Assembly: GCF_023612255.1 (NCBI RefSeq)
Contig: NZ_CP063231.1
Location: 3,578,001 to 3,642,000, forward strand
Source of the DNA: Luteibacter flocculans
GTDB lineage: Bacteria > Pseudomonadota > Gammaproteobacteria > Xanthomonadales > Rhodanobacteraceae
Length of the DNA stretch: 64,000 bases
Direction of reading: 5' to 3'
Shown: positions 47,148-56,365 of the stretch, one piece after another
How the letters are laid out: each line of letters opens with the position of its first letter
Numbering within the stretch: the stretch's first letter is position 1
Translations under genes and position numbers: made by a program
The notes under the pieces: generated by a model
Databases searched by the model: none
The model's input: only the letters and a program-made list of their open reading frames with translations
Told to the model about the DNA's origin: nothing

Positions 47148-47395
47148 CCGTGTAGTGGCCGCGCCGCTCCATAGTCATTGAGCGGCCTGAAGCGATGGTC
47201 GATGCGGTCCGAAGGTGCAGACGTTCGATAACGTCACGTGCAATCGCCTTCGGCCGAGATCGGAATCGAACCCCAGCGCTACTGACGCGGGAGGCGTCGC
47301 AGCCATCCATCGACCGCAGACCATCCGGGCATACAACGCGATGAATTGCCTCATTCCCCAGTTGGATTCGCAGTAAGTGCGATTGTCCACCAGGC
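47148..47395. other. Gene-free stretch after the effector
   Basis: 248 bp. Short minus-strand frames (for example 47175-47426) lack family resemblance. A 12-nt match to the tRNA T-loop occurs at about 47261-47272 but is not enough to call an attachment site. Confidence 0.35.
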
Positions 47396-47971
47396 TCAAG
47401 AAGGTTGCTCTATCCGCTTTTCCCAAATGTCGTAAACCTCCCTAAGCCGGTCTCCCGTCTTAGTCTTACTAACTATGCCGTGCGCCTGGACCAATACGGT
47501 GCCCGCCGGATTGAACGGTACGGAACCGAAGCCAACAATCAACGGTTGGCCGTAAAAAGCGAATCTCTTATCGGAGATGTCTTGCGCCCACTTCAAAGAG
47601 GGGTGATTGGTCATAAACACTTGTCCCAGATACATGCCGATATCCACGGCTACAGAGAAAGTTTTGTGGGTCAGTTGCTCGTCCGGCACAGCATTCGGAC
47701 CATTCTTCTCTCTTATTTTTTGCCTTTCTGTCTCACTAAGACTTCGGGTTTCTACCTGTGTCGCGAACCACTGACCGAGGGGGCCAAGCGATGACGGGGA
47801 GTAGTCTGCACGCCAGCTCTCAAATCCAGGAGTGGTATACACGGCTTCCTCAAGCACGCCGACACGCTTGGGGAGCACGTCTAGGAACCATTGAAAATAC
47901 TGCTTGAGTTCGGCCTTCGCCATGTCCTCGAGATTTTTCTCGAAGGGGGGCTGAATGATTTCGTAGGTCAT
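47396..47971 (-). CDS. Conserved hypothetical protein in the accessory region
   Basis: 191 aa, soluble, no signal peptide. Begins MTYEIIQPPFEKNLEDMAKA; contains QYFQWFLDVLPKRVGVLEEA, LGPLGQWFATQVETRSLSE, FSVAVDIGMYLGQVFMTNHP, WAQDISDKRFAFYGQPL and DRLREVYDIWEKRIEQ. I have an impression of similar stand-alone proteins in Bacillus, but cannot name a family. GC is clearly lower than the flanking core genes, suggesting horizontal transfer. It lies convergent to the effector gene; an immunity-like role is possible but unsupported. Confidence 0.7.
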   Translation of the reverse strand: MTYEIIQPPFEKNLEDMAKAELKQYFQWFLDVLPKRVGVLEEAVYTTPGFESWRADYSPSSLGPLGQWFATQVETRSLSETERQKIREKNGPNAVPDEQLTHKTFSVAVDIGMYLGQVFMTNHPSLKWAQDISDKRFAFYGQPLIVGFGSVPFNPAGTVLVQAHGIVSKTKTGDRLREVYDIWEKRIEQPS

Positions 47972-48023
47972 GGTCTATGTTCGGCAATGCTTATGCCGGT
48001 CTGATGCGGAGCACTCTCGCGAG

Positions 48024-48266
48024 CTAGGACTGGGAAGCGCCCCAATAGAGTGACAGAAGGCATATCCACAGGAGCCAGGCTCGCATGAACCCAGTGGCAA
48101 AACGCAGAATGGTTGGGACGTTGGCACGATGCCGATACCTTAGATGCTGCGCTCTTAAAGGCCCATGGACACCCCTATTTGCAATGTACACCCACCAAGC
48201 CGTCCATATCGGCGCGGCCATTAAGGCAGGGTTGGCACGGAAACAACACAGCGATTGACTGAACAT
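48024..48266 (-). CDS. Possible small membrane protein
   Basis: 80 aa with two hydrophobic stretches (NPALMAAPIWTAWWVYIANR and MRAWLLWICLLSLYWG). No family, weak ribosome site and unusual composition; it may not be a real gene. The rest of the interval 47972-48341 shows nothing else. Confidence 0.3.
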   Translation of the reverse strand: MFSQSLCCFRANPALMAAPIWTAWWVYIANRGVHGPLRAQHLRYRHRANVPTILRFATGFMRAWLLWICLLSLYWGASQS

Positions 48267-48341
48267 AAAGGTCGAGAGCTAGAACTAAGGATAGGCCGGC
48301 CGAAGAATACGAGCTCGTGGAGGAGAGATCGCCCGCGCCAC

Positions 48342-49982
48342 CTATTTCTTCTTCCCCTTCACTTTCCCCGGCGGAAGTTGCGTCTTCTGCTTGAAAATCG
48401 GATCGACGGATATCTTGGCGATGCAGATGTTCGTGTAGCCGATGGACTCCAGGCGTCGGTAGACGTTTTTCAGGGCGACTCTTGCAAAGAAGGGAATGCG
48501 CAGCTTGGGCTCATCGGATTGGCTGATGATGCCGAAGACAATGGTGTATGCACTGACATCCCTCGGCATCTCATCGGCATCGTTGAGCGCATAGGAAGGC
48601 GGCAGTTCCTTGTTGACGAGCTTGACGTACTTGGGATGGTCACGCAGCAGTTCACCGGAGACCAGCCCCTGGTTAAAGAGATGACCAAGGAGGTTCGAGC
48701 CGCCGTAGTGCTTGACGTGTAGAAGCTCCATCCCGGTGCTGTAGGCGTCACAGAACTCGACCTTGTCGTGGACGCCGCCGACCTTGATGTGCTTGAGGTC
48801 CATCAATGCCCAGTAATCCTGATGTGACCCACAAAGCTCCGCGTTGTACGCGCCTTCTTTGGCGTGCTGGTAGTCAGGCAGAGCATGTTCGAAGACCTTC
48901 ATGCCGTCGAAAAACTCATTGACGGTGTCAACGAAGTCCTTCTTGATTTCGAACCATTGCCCGCCGGACAGAAGGTAGCTTTTCCCGTCATATTCCACCT
49001 CGCAGTGGATGCACTTGTAGACGGTCCAGTGCTTGACCTCCATGTGGTCCGCATTTACCGCATACACGTGTCGCATCTTCAGCAGCTCAACGGAGAGCTC
49101 GGTGTTCTTGACCGTGTCGAAGAACCCCGGCAGGTGCATGTCGGTGAGGTAACCATCACCTTTGGCTTGAGTGAACCGGAAGCCCTCGACCACATCCCAG
49201 TCGAGTACGTCTGGCGCTGCCAGCCAGCAATCGCCGCCCTGCCCACCCTGCGACTGGACCGCTTCGAGCTTTCCAATCAGGAGCCCATCGAGCTCAGTTG
49301 CCAGGTGCCCCTTCTTCCTGACCTGGTGAATTTGGTCAACCCAGGCGAAGTGTTCCCGGTAGTCCGTCGATTCGTAGGCCCTGAGGTAGGCTGCCAGTGC
49401 TTTGCGGATGGTCCTGAGGTTGATGTCCCTGCTGACCGTCAGCGCATCGGACCCCGACATCCGGCGTCCGAGCAGATCGGCCTTCTTCCCTTTCGGGTAA
49501 CCCACGATGCCCTTGATGAGATCGCGCTCGATATCAATGCCGAAGTCGGCAGCGGCGCTGGTTAGGCCAACCTGGACCCTGCTGTTTTGGTCGACGGCGT
49601 CGAAGGTGCGTTTGTCGATGCTCCGTAGCGCGTCCGCCTCCAGCGAGTTGAGCGTCGCCAGCAGGCCAAACCGCTCCTCAATCTTGTCTTGGTCGAGGAT
49701 GAAACGCCCCTGTCCAAACGTCAGCGCGAAGTGTCGCCCCTTGGCCTTGACGATGAGCACGCCACCGGTCGACTTGACCATGCCAAGCTCACTGAGGTCG
49801 GCAACATGGTCCTTGAAGATGCTCGCCCACGTCGGTGGCTTCTCCGGCTTGGGCGCCACATACAGGTCCCCGATGTGGCGGATGCCGTCATCGATAGAGA
49901 TATGCTTTGCCGCCGTAAAACCGACAGCATCGGAATGATGCTGGATGCTTTCCCGAAGCAGATGAATGGTCAGGTTCGGCAC
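48342..49982 (-). CDS. TIGR04141/DUF6119 family sporadically distributed protein
   Basis: 546 aa soluble protein. MPNLTIHLLRESI at the N-terminus, followed by LYVAPKPEKPPTWASIF, GVLIVKAKGRHFALTFGQGR, IDKRTFDAVDQNSRVQVGL, RDLIKGIVGYPKGKKADLLG and SGSDALTVSRDINL, is the layout of TIGR04141 (DUF6119), a family with scattered distribution and unknown function that is often found in mobile or defence-rich regions. The C-terminal half contains KYVKLVNKELPPSYAL and DVSAYTIVFGIIS and ends in a Lys-rich tail (KVKGKKK). No catalytic motif recognised. It stands alone between low-GC, partly decayed DNA and tRNA-Gly. Confidence 0.8.
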   Translation of the reverse strand: MPNLTIHLLRESIQHHSDAVGFTAAKHISIDDGIRHIGDLYVAPKPEKPPTWASIFKDHVADLSELGMVKSTGGVLIVKAKGRHFALTFGQGRFILDQDKIEERFGLLATLNSLEADALRSIDKRTFDAVDQNSRVQVGLTSAAADFGIDIERDLIKGIVGYPKGKKADLLGRRMSGSDALTVSRDINLRTIRKALAAYLRAYESTDYREHFAWVDQIHQVRKKGHLATELDGLLIGKLEAVQSQGGQGGDCWLAAPDVLDWDVVEGFRFTQAKGDGYLTDMHLPGFFDTVKNTELSVELLKMRHVYAVNADHMEVKHWTVYKCIHCEVEYDGKSYLLSGGQWFEIKKDFVDTVNEFFDGMKVFEHALPDYQHAKEGAYNAELCGSHQDYWALMDLKHIKVGGVHDKVEFCDAYSTGMELLHVKHYGGSNLLGHLFNQGLVSGELLRDHPKYVKLVNKELPPSYALNDADEMPRDVSAYTIVFGIISQSDEPKLRIPFFARVALKNVYRRLESIGYTNICIAKISVDPIFKQKTQLPPGKVKGKKK

Positions 49983-50159
49983 GCTTTCTCCCCGAGAATC
50001 CCTGCGTCAATCTAGTTCTACGTCGGTCGATGATGTCCTAGCGGAAATTGAACCAAGCGACCAAGCCGCTGCGTTGCACGACCTGACCCATTAGCTACTG
50101 ATCAGATAGCTGACGGGCCAGGATTTAAGCGCGGAGGAGTTCGTCATGCCGCTCGTCGC

Positions 50160-50690
50160 TCAGTTGTTCCCCACCCCGGCCCACTTGTCTCCGTTAATGG
50201 GCTCGATGAGATCGTAGGACTTCGCGCCGCCCACGGCGTCCATGAGCTCGTATAAGTGCCGCTGCTTCTGATCCGCCACCGGCGATCAATGGGGTGTCGA
50301 CGAGGAACGGGACGGACTATAGAAAGCGAAAAAGGCGGAGAACACATGTGCGTCGGCGCTTACGGCAACTGACTTCCCGATGATTTTTCGGGCAAAGCAA
50401 GCAACGTCTGAGGAGCCGAAGTAACGAACCTGCTCATCTACAAACGTGACGAGTTCTTCTTTTTCGTGGAGTCGTTGTCCAACTCCAGGAGAAGCTTTTT
50501 CCTCCTGCTGTCGTCAGTAAAGGAAGCATAGTTTTCTACGAGCCCAGACAGATAATGAAAGTCTTGAGCCGTGCATTTTCAAAGAATGTCTTTCCTTTAA
50601 TCGTCCCTTCAAATGAAATTTTCGGTGCATGACAAAGCCCCTCGGAGCGGCTCAGCGAAGCTCCGTTCTCTTGGACTGCCATTGATGGAG
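50160..50690 (-). pseudogene. Decayed gene, frameshifted
   Basis: Minus-strand frames that read as protein are interrupted at least three times. From 50690 downwards: LRDLAPSMAVQENGASLS and IKGKTFFENARL; after a 1-nt shift DFHYLSGLVENYASFTDD; after another shift EKEELVTFVDEQVRYFGSSD and VACFARKIIGKSVAVSADAH. An in-frame stop occurs at 50286-50288, and MDAVGGAKSYDLIEPINGDK then ends at 50160. About 170 residues in all. The original family is not recognised. GC here is the lowest in the window. Nothing else is seen in 49983-50159. Confidence 0.6.
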
Positions 50691-50723
50691 CCAGATCCCT
50701 CAGAGTGAAGGCTATAGTCCGTA

Positions 50724-50978
50724 TTACGTCGAAGCATCCTTCGCTGCCTTAACGGCAGCCTTTACCGCCTCGGGAGAGCTGCAGATTGCAGCGATGTCTT
50801 CCCACTTGAGTTTCACGCCATGCTTCTTGGTGGTCCTTCCCTTGCACCACACCAGACCGGTCATCGTTGCGTAACAGTCGCCGAGTTGGGAAGACCCGTT
50901 TGGGTTTCTCACTTCGAGCTCAATACCGTTCTGTTTGACTTGCATCTCGACGTCAAAAGACTTGACCCATACTTCCAT
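50724..50978 (-). CDS. Small conserved hypothetical protein
   Basis: 84 aa. MEVWVKSFDVEMQVKQNGIE, then LEVRNPNGSSQLGDCYATMT and GLVWCKGRTTKKHGVKLKWE: a compact beta-rich protein with paired Cys and a Lys/Ala-rich C-terminal helix (AVKAAVKAAKDAST). I recall near-identical short proteins in Pseudomonas and Burkholderia accessory DNA, function unknown. AGGGGA lies about 6 nt before the ATG. Probably intact. Confidence 0.7.
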   Translation of the reverse strand: MEVWVKSFDVEMQVKQNGIELEVRNPNGSSQLGDCYATMTGLVWCKGRTTKKHGVKLKWEDIAAICSSPEAVKAAVKAAKDAST

Positions 50979-51460
50979 GCGACATCCCCTGATTTACAGA
51001 ATTGGCTTTACCCACCCTTGCCGAACGGCAATAGAGCGAAGCGATCTCAGACTACCAGCGACGTTGCGTAATGCTCCCTTCTCGCCGAACTCAGCAATGC
51101 GAAAATTCGGCAAGAAGACGCGGCCACTCGGTGAGAGCCGCGGACAGCATCCAGGGCATTTTCAAGCCCCGCAACATCCCCTATCTGATGTCGCTCGAAT
51201 GCCCAGGTGAATGACACAGGCATGCACTCGGTAACCAGAGGGCACGATCTCGCTTGGTCATATGCAGGGGACGGATGAGACGGCGCCGTCCACGAGTACG
51301 GTTTCGCAGGCACACGAAAACGGGCGTAGAGTCCGACAGGGCGATGCGGAAAGGGGCTTTGGCACGAAGGCCATACCCCAAACGATACCTTTTTGAAGGC
51401 CGTTTCCGGCTATCGCTGATTGCCTGCAACCGTTGTGCCGCAAGGCTGCAAAGGAAATGG
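50979..51460. other. Gene-free stretch between the small ORF and tRNA-Gly
   Basis: 482 bp. Several short overlapping frames on both strands (for example minus 51047-51313) show no family resemblance or ribosome site. No integrase gene is present, so the region is not a simple intact island. Confidence 0.4.
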
Positions 51461-51531
51461 AGCGGGTGAAGGGAATCGAACCCTCGTCAGTAGCTTGGGA
51501 AGCTACAGCTCTACCATTGAGCTACACCCGC
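51461..51531 (-). tRNA. tRNA-Gly (CCC)
   Basis: Minus-strand cloverleaf: acceptor GCGGGTG/CACCCGC, D arm GCTC...GAGC, anticodon stem GTAGC/GCTAC with loop TTCCCAA (anticodon CCC), T arm GAGGG-TTCGATT-CCCTT, discriminator U. 71 nt, no encoded CCA. Its 3' end faces the low-GC accessory DNA. Confidence 0.95.
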
Positions 51532-51664
51532 GTCGGGCCTGGATGGTAATACGAGTGCGGCGATGGGGGGAAGGTGGCGGGCCGCTGAACGTATCCGGTG
51601 GCGGCTGCGCTACGTGTCGGCGGGGCGCGCATAATCTTGCCGGGAATCCCATGAGGGCCGGGGC

Positions 51665-52387
51665 ATGCATCGGATACTTTCGCTTTCCATCGTCGCGGGC
51701 CTGGCGCTTGCCGCGGGTTCGGTCGCTGCGCAATCCCGCAGCGTGTCCACGGCGGACATGCCGAAGCCGGGGGTGAGCTATATCTCGGGGCCGTCGGCGC
51801 CCGTGCGTCGGGAGACGGTGAGCACCGGCACCCTGCCCCAGCCCGCCCGGCTCTATGTCGGCGGGCAAGTCTCCGCGGGTGGCGGTAGCTACCAGCAACA
51901 GGATGACTACGGCGACAGCGGCTACTACGGCGGCGGTTACCCGCCGGGTTACGGCTGGAACGATCGCGATGGGCGCGGCCACGGCCGGCCCGACCATGAC
52001 CACGATCACGATGGCCCGCATGGTCACCATGGCGATAACGACCGCGATCAGGGGCGCCCCCTCAGCCTTGCCGCAGGCAGTGGTGGCGCACCGTCGGCCA
52101 GCGGCGCGGGGGTGAAGCTCGCACCACAGCGCCAGCCGGGACAGTCGGATCGCGACCGCTGGAATCACGGATGGAACCCCGGCTACGGCAACAACCTGCC
52201 CGTGCGGCCGGAGGACGCCGCGCGCGCCGCACAGCCCGGCACTGGCATGACCAACAGCCGCGCGCCGCAGCCGGGCACCGGCCGAACGAACAGCCGCGGC
52301 CCCCAGCCCGGTACAGGCATGGGCTCGGGCAACCAGCCGGGTACCGGCGTTCCTCTGCGTGGCGGCTGGCGCGGCGACGGCCGCTGA
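51665..52387 (+). CDS. Secreted His/Gly-rich protein with QPGTG repeats
   Basis: 240 aa. Signal peptide (MHRILSLSIVAGLALAAGSV, then AAQ). The mature protein is low-complexity: Gly/Tyr-rich (GGGSYQQQDDYGDSGYYGGG), a His/Asp-rich metal-binding-like stretch (RPDHDHDHDGPHGHHGDN), and four C-terminal copies of QPGTG (x-M/R-T-N-S-R). No enzyme domain. Likely a periplasmic or surface protein that binds metals or cell-wall material; this is inference. Opposite strand to the tRNA, 133 bp away. Confidence 0.75.
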   Translation: MHRILSLSIVAGLALAAGSVAAQSRSVSTADMPKPGVSYISGPSAPVRRETVSTGTLPQPARLYVGGQVSAGGGSYQQQDDYGDSGYYGGGYPPGYGWNDRDGRGHGRPDHDHDHDGPHGHHGDNDRDQGRPLSLAAGSGGAPSASGAGVKLAPQRQPGQSDRDRWNHGWNPGYGNNLPVRPEDAARAAQPGTGMTNSRAPQPGTGRTNSRGPQPGTGMGSGNQPGTGVPLRGGWRGDGR

Positions 52388-52706
52388 TCTACGCCGCCAC
52401 CGGCTGCGGCTAGGCGTACCGGCCGTTACAATGCCCCTCTGCTGACGACCCGACACCCAGGCGCGCATGCGCGCCGTTGCGATGTGCTTCCGCCAGGCCC
52501 AGTGCATTGGGGGTGGAAACCCATCGCAGGTCGAGTCTGTCACCGCATTCCGTGCCGATTCCCCCGGATTCGCCACCCAACGATTCACGCCATAGGCAGC
52601 GGCCATGCCGCGCCTTTCGACGGATAGCCCGCATGAACTCACTCTCCCTGCCCCGCATCGACATGCATCGCGTTGCGGAATGCTCATCCTCTTTCGGCGG
52701 AACGGC
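52388..52706 (+). promoter_or_regulatory. trmB promoter and long leader
   Basis: TACAAT at 52427-52432 is a likely -10. The following leader of about 265 nt includes a perfect 16-bp palindrome GGCGCGCATGCGCGCC (52460-52475). Short frames inside it lack family similarity. I do not recognise a known riboswitch. Confidence 0.4.
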
Positions 52707-53438
52707 ATGGTCATGACCCACGACGACGAGACCTCCGGCGACGCGCCGTTCCACCGCCGCATCCGCAGCTTCGTACTGCGCGAGGGACGCATGACGCCCG
52801 CACAGCAGCGCGCGTTCGACGATCACTGGGCGCGCTTCGGCCTCGACTACACCGGCACGGAACGCGACCTCGACGCGACCTTCGGTCGTCATGCACCGCG
52901 CGTGTTGGAGATCGGCTTCGGCAACGGTGAGGCGCTGGCGTGGGCCAGCGAGCACGATCTCGCTCGCGACTACGTCGGCGTGGAAGTCCACGGTCCGGGC
53001 GTCGGCCGGCTGATGAATGCGCTCGCGGCTCGCGATGCGAGCAACGTGCGTCTCTACAAGCACGACGCGGTAGAAGTGCTGGAGCACGAGATCCCTGCCG
53101 GCAGCCTGTCAGAGGTGCGCATCTGGTTCCCCGACCCTTGGCACAAGAAGCGTCACAACAAGCGTCGTCTCGTCCAGCCGGCGTTCGTGGCGCTGCTCGC
53201 GTCGCGCATGGCGCCGGGCGGCCTGCTTCATCTGGCGACGGATTGGGAAGCGTATGCCGAGCACATGCGGGAAACGATGGAAGCGGCGCCGGGCTGGCGT
53301 AACCGGCTTGGGCCGGGGCTGGCAGCGGAGCGTCCCGCATGGCGCGTGGAGACGCACTTCGAGCGTCGCGGCATGCGGCTCGGCCACGGCGTATGGGACT
53401 TCCTCTACGAATGGCATGGCACGACGACGGCACCTTGA
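52707..53438 (+). CDS. trmB: tRNA (guanine-N7-)-methyltransferase
   Basis: Makes m7G46 in tRNAs with SAM. 243 aa (E. coli 239 aa). Class I methyltransferase: [20 protein letters not shown] (SAM-binding), [17 protein letters not shown], and the diagnostic [20 protein letters not shown] (catalytic Asp region). The C-terminal [20 protein letters not shown] is family-typical. The start at 52707 (MVMTHDDE) is moderately certain; an ATG 6 nt downstream is possible. A long leader precedes it. Confidence 0.95.
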   Translation: MVMTHDDETSGDAPFHRRIRSFVLREGRMTPAQQRAFDDHWARFGLDYTGTERDLDATFGRHAPRVLEIGFGNGEALAWASEHDLARDYVGVEVHGPGVGRLMNALAARDASNVRLYKHDAVEVLEHEIPAGSLSEVRIWFPDPWHKKRHNKRRLVQPAFVALLASRMAPGGLLHLATDWEAYAEHMRETMEAAPGWRNRLGPGLAAERPAWRVETHFERRGMRLGHGVWDFLYEWHGTTTAP

Positions 53439-53483
53439 TCGCGACGGCCGCATAATGGCCGTTCGCGCCCAAGGAGCCTATCG

Positions 53484-55217
53484 ATGTCCATTGCCAACGT
53501 CGCTGACCTGATCGCAGAAACTCTCGAAGAAGCCGGCGTCCGCCGCATTTACGGCGTCGTCGGCGACAGCCTCAACGCCATCACCGAGTCCCTGCGCCAG
53601 CGACAACGCATCGACTGGGTCCACGTGCGCCACGAGGAAGTCGCCGCCTTTGCCGCCGGTGGCGAATCGCAACTCACCGGTGAGCTTGCCGTGTGCGCCG
53701 GCAGCTGCGGTCCGGGCAACCTGCATCTCATCAACGGTCTCTTCGATTGCCATCGCTCGCGCACACCGGTGCTCGCGATCGCAGCGCACATCCCCAGCGC
53801 GGAAATCGGCAACGGCTACTTTCAGGAAACGCATCCGACCGAACTGTTTCGCGAATGCAGCGTGTACTGCGAGATGGTTTCCGACGCGGCGCAGATGCCG
53901 CGCGTGATCGACGCCGCGATTCGTGCCGCCGTCGGCCAACGCGGCGTGGCGGTGGTGGTGATTCCAGGCGACGTCGCGATGCGCAAGTCGCCGGTGAAAG
54001 CCGCAACGCCTGCCGCTAGCCTGTTGCCCGCAGCGCCGCGCGTCGTGCCGGCCGAGCGCCAGCTCGATGCGCTCGCGGCCCTGCTCAACGAAGGCAAGCG
54101 GGTCACACTGCTGTGCGGTCGTGGTACCGCGGGCGCGCATGACGAATTGATTGCCCTGGCCGATGCGCTGAAAGCACCGATCGTGCATGCGCTGGGCGGC
54201 AAGGAATTCGTGGAGTACGACAATCCGTTCGACGTGGGCATGACCGGCCTGATCGGTTTCAGCTCGGGCTACCACGCGATGGAAGACTGCGACACGCTGC
54301 TGATGCTCGGCACCGATTTCCCGTATCGGCAGTTCTATCCCGAAGATGCCAAGATCGCCCAAGTAGACATCCGTCCCGGCAATATCGGCCGACGCTGCCG
54401 CGTCGACCTCGGCATCGTGGGCGACGTTGGCGAAACCCTCCGCGCCCTGCTCCCGCGCATCGAACCCAAGCGCGTGCGTGGTCATCTGGATCGCTGCCTT
54501 GCGCATTACGAGCGCGCCCGTCACGACCTGGACGAACTGGCGCGGATCGAACCCGGCCACGATCTCATCCACCCGCAGCAGGTCACCCGACTGGTAAGCG
54601 AGCTGGCGGAAGAGGATGCCGTCTTCACCTGCGACGTCGGTACGCCCACCATCTGGGCCGCCCGCTATCTGCGCATGAATGGTAAACGCCGACTGTTGGG
54701 CTCCTGGGTCCATGGCTCGATGGCGTGCGCGATGCCGCAGGCGATCGGCGCACAAGCGGCCTATCCGGAGCGGCAGGTGATTTCGCTGTCGGGGGATGGC
54801 GGCTTCACGATGCTGATGGGCGACTTCATCACCCTGGCGCAGCAGAAGCTGCCCGTGAAAGTGATCGTGCTCAACAACGGCACGCTGGGTTTCGTCGAGC
54901 TGGAAATGAAGGCCGCCGGTCTCCTTGAAACCGGCGTCGAGCTGCGTAACCCCGACTTCGCCGCCATGGCGAATGCGATGGGCATCCACGGTCGCCGTGT
55001 TGCCCGCGCCAGCGATCTGCCATCGGCCATCGCCGAGGTCCTCGCCCATGAAGGCCCGGCGTTGCTGGATGTGGTGAGCAACCGCCTCGAGCTGTCGATC
55101 CCGCCGAAGATCAGCGGCGAGCAAGTGAAGGGCCTCAGCCTCTACGCACTGAAGGCCGTGATGAGCGGCCGCGGCGATTCCATCGTGGATCTGGCACTGA
55201 GCAACCTGAGTCGCTGA
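53484..55217 (+). CDS. poxB: Pyruvate dehydrogenase (quinone), pyruvate oxidase
   Basis: Converts pyruvate to acetate and CO2 at the membrane, reducing ubiquinone. 577 aa (E. coli 572 aa). ThDP/FAD family motifs: [37 protein letters not shown] (catalytic Glu), [40 protein letters not shown], and [20 protein letters not shown] with [13 protein letters not shown] (ThDP/Mg site). The C-terminal [14 protein letters not shown] resembles the PoxB membrane-binding peptide. AAGGAG precedes the ATG. Opposite in direction to the mre operon, with only 32 bp between the two 3' ends. Confidence 0.94.
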   Translation: MSIANVADLIAETLEEAGVRRIYGVVGDSLNAITESLRQRQRIDWVHVRHEEVAAFAAGGESQLTGELAVCAGSCGPGNLHLINGLFDCHRSRTPVLAIAAHIPSAEIGNGYFQETHPTELFRECSVYCEMVSDAAQMPRVIDAAIRAAVGQRGVAVVVIPGDVAMRKSPVKAATPAASLLPAAPRVVPAERQLDALAALLNEGKRVTLLCGRGTAGAHDELIALADALKAPIVHALGGKEFVEYDNPFDVGMTGLIGFSSGYHAMEDCDTLLMLGTDFPYRQFYPEDAKIAQVDIRPGNIGRRCRVDLGIVGDVGETLRALLPRIEPKRVRGHLDRCLAHYERARHDLDELARIEPGHDLIHPQQVTRLVSELAEEDAVFTCDVGTPTIWAARYLRMNGKRRLLGSWVHGSMACAMPQAIGAQAAYPERQVISLSGDGGFTMLMGDFITLAQQKLPVKVIVLNNGTLGFVELEMKAAGLLETGVELRNPDFAAMANAMGIHGRRVARASDLPSAIAEVLAHEGPALLDVVSNRLELSIPPKISGEQVKGLSLYALKAVMSGRGDSIVDLALSNLSR

Positions 55218-55249
55218 CGAGCAGAGCGGCTTCGCGGTGCTACACGACG

Positions 55250-56365
55250 CTAGTCGTGCAGCTTCCGGTTCGCGTGTATCGACATCAGCACGCCGAAGCC
55301 GGTGAGCAACGATACGGCGGACGTACCGCCGTAGCTGATGAGCGGCATGGGTACGCCTACCACGGGCAGGATGCCAGCGACCATGCCGCCGTTGACCGCC
55401 ACGTAGACGAAGAAGCTCATGCCGATGGCGCCGGCCAGCAGGCGCGAATAGGTGTCGCGCGCATTCATCGCGATCCACAGGCAGCGGCCGATGATGAATG
55501 CGTAAAGCAGCATGATGGCGATGACGCCGACCAAGCCGAACTCTTCGGAGAACACGGCGAAGATGAAGTCGGTCGTGTGCTCAGGCAGGAATTCCAGACG
55601 CGACTGCGTACCGTGCTGCCACCCTTTGCCGAACACGCCACCCGAGCCTACGGCGATCTTCGACTGGATGATGTGCCAGCCATTGCCGAGCGGGTCGGAC
55701 TCTGGGTCCAGCAGCGTACGCACGCGGTTGCGCTGGTATTCGTGGAGGAATTGCCAGGCAACGGGAATGGCAGCACCCACGGCACCGACCAGCAGTCCGA
55801 TGCGCCACCACGCCATGCCGGAAAGGAACAGCGCGAACGCGCCTGCGCCTGCTACCAACAGCGCGGTACCCAGATCGGGCTGCTCGGCGATGAGCCCGGC
55901 AGGCACGGCGATCAACAAACCGACAACGATGATGTCCTTCCAGCTTGGCGGCAATTGGCGCGGATGCAGATACCAGGCCACCATCATCGGCATGGTGAGC
56001 TTGAGCAGTTCGGACGGCTGAAAGCGCATCACACCGAGGTCCAGCCAACGGTACGCACCGCGACCTTCACCGAGCACCGCCACCACCACGAGCAACGCGG
56101 TGCTGCCGAGATAGAGCCACGGTGTCCACGAACGCAGTACCGGCGGCGGAATGCGCGAGATCACAACGAGCAGCAGACCGCCGAGCACGAAGCGCGCCGC
56201 CTGCCCCGTCACCAGCGATAGATTGCCGTTGCCTGCGCTGTACAAGGTCGCCAACCCGGCGCATCCGAGCACGAACAACGCCAGCAACAGGGGCAGGTCG
56301 AGCCGCGGCCGGGTGAGCAGGCGCAGGCCGAAGCGTTTGAGCCGGGCGGAGAGGTTCTGGATCAT
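55250..56365 (-). CDS. rodA: Rod-shape-determining protein RodA (SEDS glycosyltransferase)
   Basis: 371 aa integral membrane peptidoglycan polymerase (E. coli 370 aa) with about ten membrane segments. Motifs: RFQPSELLKLTMPMMVAWYL, AEQPDLGTALLVAGAG, QSKIAVGSGGVFGKGWQHGT, FLPEHTTDFIFAVFSEEFGL and VGVPMPLISYGGTSAVSLL. The ATG at 56365 overlaps the mrdA stop by 4 bp; longer upstream frames are out of register with the family. Last gene of mreB-mreC-mreD-mrdA-rodA. Confidence 0.97.
   Translation of the reverse strand: MIQNLSARLKRFGLRLLTRPRLDLPLLLALFVLGCAGLATLYSAGNGNLSLVTGQAARFVLGGLLLVVISRIPPPVLRSWTPWLYLGSTALLVVVAVLGEGRGAYRWLDLGVMRFQPSELLKLTMPMMVAWYLHPRQLPPSWKDIIVVGLLIAVPAGLIAEQPDLGTALLVAGAGAFALFLSGMAWWRIGLLVGAVGAAIPVAWQFLHEYQRNRVRTLLDPESDPLGNGWHIIQSKIAVGSGGVFGKGWQHGTQSRLEFLPEHTTDFIFAVFSEEFGLVGVIAIMLLYAFIIGRCLWIAMNARDTYSRLLAGAIGMSFFVYVAVNGGMVAGILPVVGVPMPLISYGGTSAVSLLTGFGVLMSIHANRKLHD

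Noticed and set aside
47261-47272. Possible second attachment site matching the tRNA-Gly T-loop
   Set aside because: Only 12 nt match, all within the universal T-loop consensus; flanking bases differ and no integrase is present.
47175-47426. 83-aa minus-strand frame
   Set aside because: No ribosome site, no homology, and it overlaps the end of the 191-aa gene.
52460-52706. Known riboswitch upstream of trmB
   Set aside because: No conserved block of cobalamin, glycine, SAM or TPP classes could be matched.
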